From Haliclystus octoradiatus (lineage: Eukaryota > Cnidaria > Staurozoa > Stauromedusae > Haliclystidae), in the NCBI GenBank assembly GCA_916610825.1, contig OU744450.1:17972814-18036813 (forward strand): a stretch of DNA of 64,000 bases, written 5' to 3'. The notes below the pieces were generated by a model. The model had not been told where the DNA came from. It did no database searches and was given only the letters and a program-made list of their open reading frames with translations. Position numbers and translations under genes: made by a program. Positions 1 to 13,034 of the stretch are shown piece after piece; the stretch's first letter is position 1; each line of letters starts with the position of its first letter.

Positions 1-345
1 AGAACTGTAGCATTATTATTTTTGGTTTGGTTGTATAGTAGTTATAGTTTGAGATTCACTGACTCATCGTGCAGTGATATATTGGGTTATAAGGACCTTG
101 GGGCGGGGTAACTGAGCGAGGAACTTGAATTATCTCCTGGCATCCAGATCACGTGACTATGAATTATAATCTACCTATGTAATCCATATCACAATCCAGA
201 TGAATTGATGCAAGCATGTATTACCCCAAATACATATGTTATGTTAGCATATAGATTATAATCACATAAACATGCTTCAAGGCTGCGAAAACTTATTATT
301 TCTTCTCCAATCGACTGTAAAACAGTTTTTTGATTTATCGATTAG

Positions 346-3300
346 GTCAAAAACAAGAAAAGATGGAGTCAGGTTATGTACATGTCATACGTTTTGGATT
401 TCAGAGAGAGAGGTAAGCCTATTTATACAGCGTTGCTATGATGAAATACTGAGCTGTATTTATACATTTAAATTAATTTAGTGTATACCTGACATGGTAT
501 TATTTTTTCAGGAAGTTATGATCACGCTTACATCTTAACAACTGACGCTGATGTACGTTTTAGCCCTGAAGATGTTATGGCTTTGATGGACAGAATGAGC
601 CGCGACCCAAATGTTGGGGCTGTGTGCGGACGTACCCATCCGCTTGGATCAGGACCCCTTGTATGGTATCAGATTTTCGATTATGCTATTGGTCATTGGT
701 TGCTCAAGGTAGGCTACTAAGGAAATAAGGGAGACAGTCCTGGACACAGGTTCATCATAATCATCTGTTTCGTGGCCCTGTGTTTGTTGTGGCATTATGG
801 CATATAACGTTTTTTTGTTTAATTCCAATAGGTTGCTGAACATGTTCTTGGTTCTGTGCTATGTTCGCCTGGTTGCTTCAGTGTTTACCGTGTTCGAGCT
901 GTAAGAGATATTTTACCAACGTATGCAACTCACGTAGAATGTGCCATGGATTTCTTAACTAAGGATATGGGTAAGCAATTGATAATCCAATAGATCGTAA
1001 ATTGAATCTAGTTTTTGATCCAAGTATTAAAATAAGATGGTAATGATTAATGCTATTACTCTGACATTGTACGTAAGCTGTTGAAATATATAAGACTCAA
1101 TACATGGGCAATTTAGAATGTAGTATAAATTATCATATCGATAATCGGATTATAGCTCGCTATGTGTTTTCATCCATACATCCAATGCATGACCACATTA
1201 ATCTGATTTGAAATGTTTACAAAGCTAGATGATTAATTATATAGTGTGGCATAGTATAATGACGGCTCACTGACTTTCTTTTCATTCTTTTTTGGTAATC
1301 AGGCGAAGACCGTTGGCTTTGTACTCTGATGGTTGAAGCTGGATGGCGATTGGAATACTCTGCTGCAGCTGAGAACAGTACTTATTGCCCTGACAACTTT
1401 GATGAATTTTTTAAACAAAGGCGTCGCTGGGGTCCATCAACATTAGCCAATCAAGTGCTTATGATTCAAAGAGCAGCTATTGTGATGAGACAGAATGATC
1501 AAATCAGTCTATTTTTCATCATCTATAATGTTCTTATGTTGATTTCTACACTGATTGGGTAGGTTTCAAAATTTAACAGCATCTTTGCTTCTTAAATTAT
1601 TATTACTATTTCGTTATAAACTCAACGTTATTGATATTCATTTTAATTTCTAGCCCTGCCAATACAATTTTGATTATTTCTTCTGGTATGAATTATGCGT
1701 TTCCTTCTGTTGATCTCTACGTTGCCTTCTCGATTATCTGTGCAATCACAGCGTTCTTTATTTACTCGTGCATCAAGTTTAAACAAGACTTTCAATTGAA
1801 GCTTGCAAAGTTTTTGACATTTCTGTTCTCAATGATTATGACAATTACACTTGTTGGTCTTATGTCACAGGTAAATTTGATGGAGTATTCATAGTTATGT
1901 TAGAAATCCTAGTAATGTAATATATGAAATCAACTAGGAAAGGATTATTATATTTACTACATTCTGGTTACCTTGGCTACTTCACTCTATATTCCGATAT
2001 AACACCATTTCAAAAATTTTATGTTTTTTAATTTCGTTTGGTTTGTATTATTAGTCCATGCATTTTATTTCTTGTTTTTTGTTAATTGCCGGTAAGTAAT
2101 GTTCGTTCATAGCGGATTGGCATACTTCTTTGTCTAATTGTTAAGGGCGTTGAATAGGAATAGCCCTGGATCAATTTGAATTTACGTCTAAATTTATGTC
2201 GTACTTTTGCTTGTGATAATTTTAGGTTGCAGATGACATCAACCGTCAATCAGCCCTTCTTAAACCTTTGGAGGTAAACACTACCCTCCCACCTAGCATC
2301 ACCAGGGCTGTTGTATTCGGTAGCTTTGGCCTTTCTCCATCTACGTTATATCTTCTGCTTCTGATGTTCATCTTTGGAGCAACAGCAGCACTGCATGGAA
2401 AAGAGGGCATGATGTTAATCCATGGAGTTTGGTACCTACTTTGCTTGCCTTCCGGTTATCTATTTCTGACGATTTATTCAGTTGCCAACATGACAGATAG
2501 ATCCTGGGGTGAGTCATTATAGACAATATACAGTTGCCTACATTGTTATATATGTTATTGATAGTTGCAGACTTAACCATGAGCTGGATTTTATATTTGA
2601 CCATTTAGGTACCAGAGAGGGTAAGACAGCAGCTGCTTCATCAGGAGCAGAGCAATCGTGGTATGAAAAGCTGTTCGAGAAATTTGAGAAATTTTGCTAT
2701 TGTTGTCAGCGCCCCCAAGCACAACCTCGAGCAGAGGCGATCGTGATCGAGGATAACATGAGTGACATTGATTCAATTGAAGAATCATTGGTAAGTAACC
2801 ATGACATCCCGATTCTCTTCCGGAATAACATATCATCAGACATTTGAATGCTCCTGTCTCATAGACTGTTTTACTGCCTTTGGAGCTTCAATATATAGCT
2901 CTATATACCGCACAGTACAATATCTCTATTTATCGACAGACGATTTATAATACGGATTCTACTTTGTTTAGGGTGCGCATTCAGTTGACTCAGCAATAAT
3001 GACTGATTCAACAATGAGCAAACCTGGCGATGATCTAGATTCAGACGACCTATTAACCGACGATCCTGATGAAACACAAAGTTTGATCAGTATGGGCTCA
3101 CGAAAGAAGAAGATACCACCACCTGTTAAGCCGAAATCAAGGAGAGTGAAATTTGCATCTGGCTTGAAATTCCAATCTTTCAAAACTGCTGATGGTTCAT
3201 TGCGTCTCCAGCCTCTTGCAAGTAAGATATTGTTAGCAACAATAACTTTATGAGTAAAAAAATCCCTTTGGAAAACTAAAATGGAAATAATCCTTCCGTT

Positions 3301-5400
3301 GCTAATCTGATGTTATTACTGTTAATTCCTATTTTAGACGCTATTCAAAGAACAATGTCAAATGAACAAAATGCAACATTCGATACAACTGAATGGTTAC
3401 AGGGTCATTATAAGGTATAACTATTATTGCAACCCTGTTTATGTAATAATGGGATTTCTGCATCATGCAGTTCGTCTTACATATACTACTGAGGTATTAA
3501 ATCAGGGGTATGTAATTTTTTTCACAGCAATACGTTGAGAATTTCAAAGACAATGGTTACGACGATACAACATTTTTAGTTGGTCTTAAAGAACAGGTAA
3601 ATTATATTACATCAACAATCTTTTTATTATTTTTGCAAAATATTTAAAATCATTCAGCATTAACCTTGATGTAATGTTTTCTTTCAAGGATCTATTAGAT
3701 ATCGGAATCACTAATCGTGGTCATCGAAAAAAGTTGTGTCTCGATATCGACCAATTACCACCAGAAGAAATAGATCAAGAAGTTCCGGTAAGCAATAAAC
3801 TCTAATATTTTTCATCACTCGCTGAATTCCACCAATGTATGCTTTATGTGTTTACGTATGTTTTCAATTGTTTATAGGATGACGTTCGTGAATGGTTGAT
3901 AAAAATCGGTTTAGAATCGTACTGGCCAAGTTTTCGTGATAACTCCTACACAGAGCCAAATGCCCTGGCTGATTTGAAATTCATGAATAAGAGTACCATT
4001 CAGGCCACGTTTGGAATGGGCAAAGACGGTCACGTGAAAAAACTATTAAAGGCTGTTAAACAATTACAATACCCAAGTGCAGGTAAGAATCATTTAATTA
4101 ATTAATTAATTAAGAAACTCTTCACATCTCAATTCGAAATAGTCGGATCGTCATTACTGGTTTCACCTTCACATTTTATCTAAATATAATATTTAAATAA
4201 AATGTGACCTCCGCGAATAGGATTTAAAGTATCTTTTTGTCTCACAAAACCGTCAGCACTCAGCAAGCAAAATTTGTAAATTTAGTATACAAGATTCTAA
4301 ACAAAGCCCACTCCTTGAAAAAAGTACGTAAGTACCCCCCTAACGCCCATCCCAAACATGCCTCATTTATTACATTCTCCATTATCATCCGTTTGTGAAT
4401 TAATTAAGAAACCGTTCACATTTTATATCATAAGAGTCAAATCGTCATTAGTGCTTTTGTCAGGATTACGCAATGTAGGATACTTACTTCGAACTGAAAA
4501 TCCCGCTGAAAATGTATTGCAACATATTTAATCATCATTTTGTACTGGGCTGCTCTAGTGCATTGTAACCGGGATAACTAGCTAAAAAGGACAACTTGAT
4601 CCCTATACTGACTTGATATTATTTGCATGAATAAAATTCAGCAACGATTGTAATCCAATATTCTGTTTATAAAGCTAGATTGGATCCCACATAGTGACAT
4701 TGACGATTTTGGTTAGTGCAGCTTCTCGAGGCTTAAAATATATCTCAACATTCTCCATTCTCTTTCAGCCGAGCGTCGTATCCGCCGTGCAAGAGTAGAT
4801 ATTGAAAAGTCTAAAATGATAACATTAGAAAGTAAAAGCATCGAAGAGCATCGATTCTGGGAAAGACTGCGAAGAGTTTGTTTACTCCCCGAGCAAGCAG
4901 CATTCAATTCAAGTGGAGAACTCAAAGAAACACTGCAAGACCTTCGTGATACTTCGCTTGTTGGTTTAGCCGTCTCGAACATTCTATGGTTGACAGTTAT
5001 GGTTGCTTTGATTTCTCAAGGAGAAAAATTACAAATTTTCAACACTAATTTCCTCGGCTTGGGTTTCTTATTTACTTATACGCTATTGGTTATTTTACAA
5101 TTTATAACACTGATATTCCATCGTGCTGAAACGTGGGTACATTTATTAGCAAGAACGCCATTTACACCTGGCCAAGGTATGCACCTGAATTGGTCATTCA
5201 ATGACGAAGACTTACCGAGGGATCCGACGAAAGAAGAAATTCTGGAAATGCAACGTCGCATCAGTAGTAAAGTCAGTCAGAAGTCAAATAAATCCAAGAA
5301 GAATCGTCATAATAGTGAACTAGAAGCAAGAAAAAGAAAACGGCATATGCAATATGCAAACTATGTTGATTATGACGGTTCAGTGGCAATGTCATTTTAA
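346..5400 (+). CDS. Chitin synthase with tandem SAM domains (3' part, 12 exons, 5' end outside window)
   Basis: Membrane GT2-family enzyme that polymerises UDP-GlcNAc into chitin and extrudes it across the plasma membrane. Exons with consistent phases and GT-AG borders: 346-412, 512-708, 832-970, 1303-1558, 1654-1870, 2226-2508, 2609-2790, 2972-3221, 3338-3414, 3528-3596, 3689-3787, 3878-4082, 4769-5400 (13 if the first short one is counted). Visible family motifs, in order: KKRWSQVMYM (exon 1), TTDADV, GEDRWL (EDR), QRRRW just before a membrane block, several TM segments in 1470-2500, and SWGTREG across the 2508/2609 junction. After an acidic and then basic linker come two SAM domains. Next is a charged helix, then two TM segments ending in the HRAETWVHLLART region, which resembles the C-terminal part of metazoan chitin synthases. 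The stop is TAA at 5398-5400. The N-terminal TM region and first half of the catalytic domain are missing on the left. Identification is strong from motif order; the exact subtype is inference. Confidence 0.93.
3338..4082 (+). other. Two tandem SAM domains within the chitin synthase
   Basis: SAM1 is built from exons 3338-3414, 3528-3596 and 3689-3787: TTEWLQGHYKQYVENFKDNG, later LLDIGITNRGHRKKL. SAM2 lies in exon 3878-4082: VREWLIKIGLESYWPSF, later FGMGKDGHVKKLLKAVKQL. Both show the W-L core, the aromatic-x-x-F helix and the closing G-H-x-K-K-L signature of sterile alpha motifs. SAM domains usually polymerise or bind other SAM proteins. Here they lie in a cytoplasmic loop between the catalytic/TM core and the last TM pair, so they could cluster the enzyme. 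That role is inference. Confidence 0.88.
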
Positions 5401-5408
5401 ATAGATAA

Positions 5409-5500
5409 GATGTTGAAGACCAACTATTGATAAACGACAAAGCTTGCTATTAGCGATGTTGAAGACGAACTATTGATAAACGACAAAGCTTGCTATTAGC
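5409..5500. repeat. Two tandem 46-bp units just after the chitin synthase stop
   Basis: The units at 5409-5454 and 5455-5500 begin GATGTTGAAGAC and end GCTATTAGC. They differ at about one position, so the duplication is recent. It falls in the presumed 3' UTR. Confidence 0.9.
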
Positions 5501-7042
5501 TGCTATCTCACAATCGATGCGCATGCGTGAGTCATAAATTTCTAATGTTATAAGTGGAGTTATATGTCAAAGAGTGACTCTCGTTAAATGTTACATTCAA
5601 ATTTATTTATTACCAGCAACTGCGGGTAAATATACTGTTGCAATTAAATTGCGAAATTAATATGCATAAATATTAAAATAAGTATTGTATGCCGTTATCG
5701 TTTAATTGATTTGTTGTTTCACGTTGTATGTTTGCTATAATTTTCTAATTTATATATTCTCATGTCATCGTTAGTTTTGTCAAAAATTCCATGTAAATAA
5801 ATTGTTGAGTTATCAATATTGAACAGTTTCGTGTCACTTATATAGGCATACCCATGAAAAGATTTCAAGTTGCAACAATACTTACAACTGTTATTTTCAA
5901 GCTGTTTATGGTTTAATAGGCGCTGAAGGATCACCCATTTTTATCTCCTTTTCGCAGTCATAAGTAACAATAGTACCAAACCACCATTGTTTCTTGATTG
6001 TCAAACTCCTTCTCAGCGGCGCACTTTACAAACTTCTAATACGTTTCTGGGGGTATCTACAGGCCTTCACCTAGCCACAAGTTTATTTTTACAGCTTAAA
6101 ATGCGATAAATTGCTCATAAATTACAATTAAGAAACTAAATTTTTGAAGGAAGTTCTGTGAAAATAAACTGCATTGTCTTTGTTTATCCCATCATGCATT
6201 GCAACATAACGAGTTTTTGAGCACGGTTTATGATTTTAATGGCTGACAATATTTTGTAAAAGTTCAGGGCTTTTCACGGAGGCTAAAAATGGATTCGCCG
6301 CAATGCATGATGAAGCGTTTTCGTACAACAGTTCTTCGTCGTCCTTATTTCCTATATGATTACCTCTTATTTATCAACACTATGTTTGCTATCTTCTGTG
6401 ATTTATTATCGCTATTTTATCATTTCTTCTAGTAAACATCAAAGCCGTGGTGATATGAAACATTATTGATGTCGTACGTGTTTCCAGAGTGAAATAATGA
6501 AAACGTAATTTGTAGGGTTATCAAAACTCACGAAAATAAAGCCTGAAAACTGGCAAGCAAACATCTTGCAGCATGCATGTGGCAACGTAACTTCAAGGCT
6601 TTTAACAGAAGAGAAGACACAAAAATATACATCTACTATCTGCTGTCCTCGTTTATTTTGAATTTACACAACAACATTAGTGATCCCTGATCTATTAAAA
6701 GTGACACTGACTGAGCAACATATTTGATAGTTTTAATGTTTTTGAAAAGCAACAATCAAACTTCCAAGAGAAATTACCAAAATGAAGGGCTACAATAAAA
6801 CGAATGTTAAGTGTTGTGGAGAATATTGCAGTTGCAGTTGTTAAATATTATTAAAAACTTAAAGGCAACTCAAAGAAGTCTATCAAAGTGCAGTTGCATT
6901 TGTTTTCACGTGGCATTGAAGATCAGGCCACGAATCCTTAGAATAAACTTGACCGTATTAAATCTTCGCTAATGTTAAATGTTTAATAAATAAACGCTGA
7001 CCAAATGTCACGGCATGTTATTTTGGTTGATGCAAAAGCTTG
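5501..7042. other. 3' flank of chitin synthase, no gene seen
   Basis: AT-rich sequence without a convincing open frame or known repeat. A canonical AATAAA at 5796-5801 on the plus strand, about 400 bases after the stop, is a candidate polyadenylation signal for the chitin synthase transcript. Nothing else in the stretch was recognised. Confidence 0.4.
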
Positions 7043-7542
7043 NNNNNNNNNNNNNNNNNNNNNNNNNNNNNNNNNNNNNNNNNNNNNNNNNNNNNNNNNN
7101 NNNNNNNNNNNNNNNNNNNNNNNNNNNNNNNNNNNNNNNNNNNNNNNNNNNNNNNNNNNNNNNNNNNNNNNNNNNNNNNNNNNNNNNNNNNNNNNNNNNN
7201 NNNNNNNNNNNNNNNNNNNNNNNNNNNNNNNNNNNNNNNNNNNNNNNNNNNNNNNNNNNNNNNNNNNNNNNNNNNNNNNNNNNNNNNNNNNNNNNNNNNN
7301 NNNNNNNNNNNNNNNNNNNNNNNNNNNNNNNNNNNNNNNNNNNNNNNNNNNNNNNNNNNNNNNNNNNNNNNNNNNNNNNNNNNNNNNNNNNNNNNNNNNN
7401 NNNNNNNNNNNNNNNNNNNNNNNNNNNNNNNNNNNNNNNNNNNNNNNNNNNNNNNNNNNNNNNNNNNNNNNNNNNNNNNNNNNNNNNNNNNNNNNNNNNN
7501 NNNNNNNNNNNNNNNNNNNNNNNNNNNNNNNNNNNNNNNNNN
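7043..7542. other. Assembly gap of exactly 500 N
   Basis: A run of 500 undetermined bases. The 16 bases TTGATGCAAAAGCTTG end directly at the left edge (7027-7042) and start directly at the right edge (7543-7558). The true gap may therefore be zero or a small unmerged overlap. Confidence 0.98.
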
Positions 7543-7558
7543 TTGATGCAAAAGCTTG

Positions 7559-8284
7559 TGGATTATAGGAGCTTGTCTCCTGGTGAAAGGTTTTTCAGTG
7601 CTTTTTACTAGAATTTCACGCCATGACGCTGTAGCCAGTGAGCGTTTATAAAAAGGACATTTACAGAATAAAAATCAATTGTTTCAAGTCAAGAGAGCTC
7701 CATAAATGTCTTTTTAGGGTAATATAGTAGCTATTAAAACGATTTTCAAGTAAATCCACAAAGAAATAAACAAACTATTCAATAATCAAAAACATCAGGC
7801 TCGCAGATACACCCCAAATACAGTACCAAACCTTCTAATCGAATGTTGTTTTGAGCACGCGTTGTCCGAAAGCTATCCCATAAAGCATTGCGAGAAAATT
7901 TTGCAACGTCGACAAAGAAAAGCCCTCTTCTCGGTAAATTTTTTACAACTTTAATGTTTGAATGCTTTATGTAAAGTCTTTCGAAGTCACTTTTGCCGTG
8001 GATTTTACCCTGTCGAGGGCTCACAAGACTTTGGTGGCAATCGTTACCTTTAGTTTTCTTTGAAGTCATAATCCCTGATACCGGGCCCTGATAGCTTACT
8101 TTGTTATTAACTCATCATTGGCAGAAATGATTACTGTTTCACCATATCGCAATAGCTTGCTTTATTATGGACTCAACTGCTCTTAATTGTTGGAAGAAAG
8201 GATTATTGTGTCACCATATAACTCTGACAACCCTGCACCTGCAGTTATGTTGTCCACACTGCACACAGAGAGATGTAAGCTGTA
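7559..8284. other. No recognisable gene or repeat
   Basis: A 96-residue minus-strand frame (7779-8069) starts with Met but matches no family I know, has no membrane or domain signature and no splice partners. I see nothing else here. Confidence 0.3.
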
Positions 8285-8289
8285 ACAAA

Positions 8290-8440
8290 TAAACACTGAA
8301 ATTCCAAGAAATAGCACATTCTCTTTATCTCAGCGCTATGAGTTTTCTATGTATTTTATCAAATTGTGAAGCGTTTTAGAATATTTATAGTTATAGCGCT
8401 ATAGAAATTGAATTATTATATTATTATAATTATTATTATG
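8290..8440 (+). repeat. Dispersed repeat with L2/CR1-like 3' tail (copy 1)
   Basis: It shares about 110 bases with 41410-41530, including CCAAGAAATAGCACATTC and AGAATATTTATAG. It ends with GCGCTATAGAAATT followed by an ATT-rich tail. The ending resembles the GCGCTATATAAAT-type tails of L2/CR1 LINEs and the SINEs that use their machinery. No open frame is present. Family assignment is inference. Confidence 0.6.
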
Positions 8441-8449
8441 AGTTATCTT

Positions 8450-8700
8450 TATTAACTGGCCGATTACCTGCAATTGGGAAAATCTATTTTTGTGCCAATT
8501 TTTAAGAAAGGTAATTTTTCAATGAGACAAAACTACACTGCAACATCATTATAAACCTGCATAGCATGTAAAGTTATGGAATCTTTTATCATACAATAAT
8601 TCATCATTATCTGCTTTCTAATAACATTATTACTGAAGAAAAATATGGCTTCCTTGCCTGACGGCCAATATGCCCTTATTATTAGAAACACTGCAGTAGT
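8450..8700 (+). pseudogene. Decayed non-LTR reverse transcriptase fragment
   Basis: Plus-strand translation gives PIFKKGN, then an (N)Y-x-P-x-SL-like stretch with a stop, then CIACKVMES and EKYGFL with frame changes. This is the order seen at the N-terminal end of many LINE RT domains. Stops and shifts throughout mark it as a dead remnant. It directly follows the ATT-rich tail of the preceding repeat. Confidence 0.6.
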
Positions 8701-9208
8701 GAGGTGTAGCCATTAATCAATGCTTAATGATTAATTCTACGTTGCGGATCCTCCTGTCCTTGTGGAAGAGAGGCGAAGATGGGCAGCAGTTGCTCTTTTG
8801 TATATTATCATAAACTTTCCAGATCAACTATGTTAAATAAAGATGAATGAATCGACATGCATTGTACATTACGGTTGTAACTATACATGCCTCTGGCCTG
8901 AGCGGTAGGTGTTCATTTCAATTGCCTGACGAAATGTGTATTTTACCCGGAAAAAAGGTGTGGCATTTGCATATTTGGGAGCTTCAGTACTGTAGTACCT
9001 TCAAAATTGCACGATTTTGGAATTTTTTGACTAAAAATTTGATTGGTAAGGAGTGGGGCTTGACAACGACATTGTACAACTAAAACATTTTTGCTGCAAG
9101 GTGCCCTTTATGTAGAGTCTGCCCCTGTCGTCCTCGTACGGCTCCGGTGCTCCTGGTTACGCGCCGTACTTTCGAGAGGCGAATCATCAAAAATGCTTCG
9201 GCACGCCT

Positions 9209-9492
9209 GAAAGTACGGCGTTTAACTTTTGTGTCAACCAAAAATTGAGCGTCGGCTGATCTTGGCGTACCAACTGAACATTACCATACAATTACGCCTC
9301 ATTACGGTGGCCCACAATATTTTGAGGGCAAAATGATTGAGGCAATACACAGGGGAAAGGGGAAGTCGATATTAGTCTAATTATGGTAATACGCATTAGC
9401 ATACCACAACTGTCCCGGCACATTAAAAAATAAAACGCTGAAACATGTTGAAAACGTAAAAAAACTTTCTTGATATTGAAAATCAAGCTGTC
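9209..9492 (+). repeat. Left terminal inverted repeat of the 9.2-18.9 kb composite
   Basis: It starts GAAAGTACGGCG. It runs colinearly with the reverse complement of 18779-18923 through TACGGTGGCCCA, ACTGTC(C/A)CGGCACATT, AAAATAAAACGCTG and ACATGTTGAAAACGT to AATCAAGCTGTC. The left arm carries about 130 extra bases. Just outside, 9162-9173 is the inverse of 9209-9220, so the very end is itself a small palindrome. A short (GTAATT)n run follows at 9492-9520. Confidence 0.8.
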
Positions 9493-9779
9493 GTAATTGT
9501 AATTGTAATTGTAATTGCAATATCACGTGCCCCCTTTGCCATACTATGGCAAGCACATCATCAACTGAGTGCAAAGCGAATTTACTTTTTTTTTTGTTGT
9601 CTCATTATTTATTGTTTATACATTGTTAAGTTTATTTAATATTCATTCAATCTATTAGTCAAGTAATGGTTATACTCCAAATCTATTATCATTATTATTA
9701 TTTTCATTATTATATTATCATAATTATAGTTATAAAATTATTATTATGATTATTATTATTATTATTTTTTTATTTGTTT

Positions 9780-12700
9780 TTATACTTGATATTTTCTTTT
9801 AGTTAATGTTTCTCTAACTTCAATGTACGTTTTTAGCCACGTGTTTTCTTTACGAAGGCCAAACAGTTCTGCCTCTTCAAAGTCCTCGATTACAATAGTG
9901 TGTTCACTAGCGTTGGTACCATTAATCATCTTTTTTATAACAGTACATTTGATTATGTGTTCTATCGTTTCTAAATCTTCTTGACCACAATGGCACACTC
10001 TATTTTTCCCAAAATTGTTTCCTATGTCATGCATTTCCAATCGCAAATGCAACAACTCACTTGCCTCGCTTACACCAACTTCTTTTAAATAATCTTGCAT
10101 TTGATACTGTTGTTCCTTCTGGTGTTGTAATTTTTTCATCTTTGCCTCCATCTCTATACTAACTCTTTCCACAATTTCCTGGATCTTCTCCTTGACAACT
10201 CTTTTCCATTCTTGCTTATTCATCTGACTTGGGCATGCTTCGCTAACTCCAACTTCTTTTGCTATTCGCTTTGTTTCACCGTACCAACTGTCCTCTCTAT
10301 CTGCTTTAATTTTTTCTTACAGAATCTGTGTTCCTAGTCTTTCCTCGTCTGATGTTCGCAACGTGTAGAATAATATCAAACGTTGGTAAAAGATATGCAT
10401 CTCAATTGGCCAAATGCCAATTTCTTTGAGAATGCCCCAATAAGGTGTGCTATCTTTTAATGTTAAAATCCTTCTTAATGCTCTACCCTGTACCCTCTCC
10501 AATCTCTTAATGTCGCATTTTCTCAAATTCCACACATCCAGGTTAAATATAATAGTCGGAATTACTGTTTTTTCAAACTGTTTTTGCGCATTTGTGCTAT
10601 GCTTTCCAAGACTTCTTTCGTTTCCTATTCTTTTCAATTCTTTTATAATTCCATTAATACTGAATTAAATCTGTTCTATTTGCTTTCCTGGTGTTCCATT
10701 GCTAGTTAACCAATTACCAAGGTACTTGTACTCAAATGCTCGACTTACTGTTCCTCTCAGTTGTCAATTGTATATCTGCATTTTCCTCTTTTCTCCTTCC
10801 CGTTTTTACTATTATATACTTTGTCTTATCGATATTGAAGGTGAATTTCTTTTTTTCCTCCATTAATCGCAAATTTACTCCAACATTTTCTATCATTTGC
10901 TTTGTACCTGCAGCAGCAATATCATTCACATAGATTAGTGCATTGATTGAGAAACTAGGAGATACAATTGCACTGGAAGTAAGGCCGATACTGTTTATTC
11001 TATCAGTACTAACACAACACAGTTGTGGACCATACACAGTGCCTTGTTTAACGAGGTTCTGCACTTTTATGTTCGATGTTGGTCCGTGCGGTGTGTGGAT
11101 AATGGTATTTGCTTCCCGATTAACCTCTCTTGCCCGCATACCAGCACCATGAAAGTCTACTAGGCAGTCTTCCAGCCACAGCCTATCAAAGCACTTTTCT
11201 GCATCTGCAAATAATATATATGTATTCTTGTTCATTCTTTTGTTGTTATTTAGTATCATCATCAGAGCTAACCAATTATCTTTTATCGATCGATTTCTTC
11301 TTCCTCCGTTTTGATAACAGGTAAACTCAACGTCATCTTTTGTTTTTTTCCATTAGACTCTTTTCGTATAACTTGCTTAGTATGCTTGTTAAAAACAAAC
11401 CTCTTCTATTTTTCATTTCTGATTTGGACCCTTTGTTCTTATGTATTGATTTTATTTCCATAGCATCCCATCGGGATGGTATAGTATTTTCCACTGATAA
11501 TTTAGTAATTTATTAAATAGTTTTGTAAGTGAGATTATCATTTCTGGTACACCTTGCATAACCATTTCATTTCGCCAACCTTCACTATCTGAAGCTTCTT
11601 TACGTTTAAGTCTATTTACAGTACTTCTTACTTCTTCTGTAGTATATATCAGTGGTGTTTGTTCTTCGCCTTTCGTTACTATATTCGTCAGTTTTTCATT
11701 GACGCTATTTTCAGTGTCCAACTCACTTCTCAATGTTGGTTGGTCTCTGCTAAACAAATTCTGGTAAAAATTTTGATATACTTGTAATATACATAACGTG
11801 TCTTCTTGTCTGTTGCCGTTCGGGTCTATCATGGCTGTAGGTGGTTCTTCTTTTGTTGCCTTCATCCTTCTGCGAAATTCCCAGAATTTTTCCTCCTTAT
11901 TTCCTCCCCTCCACTTTGCAGCAAGTTGACTGTTTTTATCAATATTTGTAATTGAATCCTACTTTCTTCCGCATAAATATGGTTAGTTATTGTTGTCTTT
12001 TTTTAGTAGTTCTGAGTTATTAATACTTCTGCATTGTAATTTTACATTTCGTTTAGCAGCCATTAGCAATCGTTGCTGTTTTGTACACACTTTTTTTTGT
12101 TTTTTTTGCGGTTTCACATTTTTCTTTAATTTCCATAACTTGTTTTGTCCATTCAGCAAACAGTACTGAGGTTTTTTCTGGTCGGTCAAATATTGCTGAT
12201 ATTTTTCTTTTTTGTAATAGCGTTTTGAACTTTTGGTAGCCTCTTTTTGAGAATGTTTTTGGTACCACCTTTTCAGTTTGGTCGGTATCAAGTTTTCCTT
12301 GAAACTCTATCAGTATCGCTCTGTGGTCACTATATCTTGTTAGCACTTCTCCCTCAATCTTTTGCCAGCTGTTGGCCATTTTCATTCCAGTGTCTCTCAT
12401 TAACTTTGTTAAGAGTCTTCAACCTTTTGTTATGTATTTATGATTTCCATCAACTATTTCCCCAACTTTGCAATTAAAATCTCCCAGCAGTATTACTATT
12501 TCTCCTTTGCTTTGTCCTTTGATAACCTCCTCTCTCAGTACTTCATACATGGCCTTGATAGCTGCCTTCTTTATCGTGTCTCCCTTTGGAAAGTATGTTA
12601 CTCCTATTTTATATGTTGTGTTGGTTCCAATTATAATCCACAAACTTTCCATGTCGTTATTAGATCTGGTGACTTCCATTGTTGTATTTTTGTATTTATT

Positions 12701-13034
12701 TTTAACTGCTATTAACACTCCCCCTCCTTCTGTATTTCTGCCGTTTCTAAATATTCGGTACCCTTCTATTGAAATTATGTCGTTTGCTCCTGTGTGAGTT
12801 TCTATTACTGCGACAACATCGGCATTGGTAACTTCTATTATCTCTATTAGACTTTAGTCCTCTTGTATTTACATAATATACTTTCATATTATTTAATGTC
12901 TTTTCTATGGTTTTACCTCTTCTTTTCATCTTTTTATAATTTTTATCACATTCCAGTGATATTATGGTTTTGGGTTTTCTCATTGATGTGGCGGTACCAC
13001 TGTTCGGTACATTGGGTACATCGGACCTTGCCAA
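9780..13034 (-). pseudogene. LINE A ORF2: endonuclease, reverse transcriptase, Cys/His knuckle
   Basis: It is broken into several frames. A Met at 13034 overlaps the ORF1 end and leads into MKVYYVNTRGLKS, the expected endonuclease start. A frameshift near 12855 follows. Then come EGGGVLIAV and LLGDFNCKVG (APE endonuclease), the RT N-terminal part at 11452-11865 (LKRKEASDSEGW), and RT motifs at 10732-11262: FADAEKCFDRLW, VKQGTVYGPQLCC and LIYVNDIAAAG. The catalytic YxDD box reads YVND (GAT to AAT), so RT activity should be lost. At 10317-10637 is the post-RT region (RVQGRALRRILTLK). At 9780-10223 is the C-terminal knuckle CHCGQEDLETIEHIIKC. Confidence 0.85.

Noticed and set aside
7005..7611. 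Four open frames spanning the gap
   Set aside because: They are open only because undetermined bases contain no stops.
7779..8069. 96-residue minus-strand protein
   Set aside because: No domain, no splice partner and no conservation evidence from within the window.
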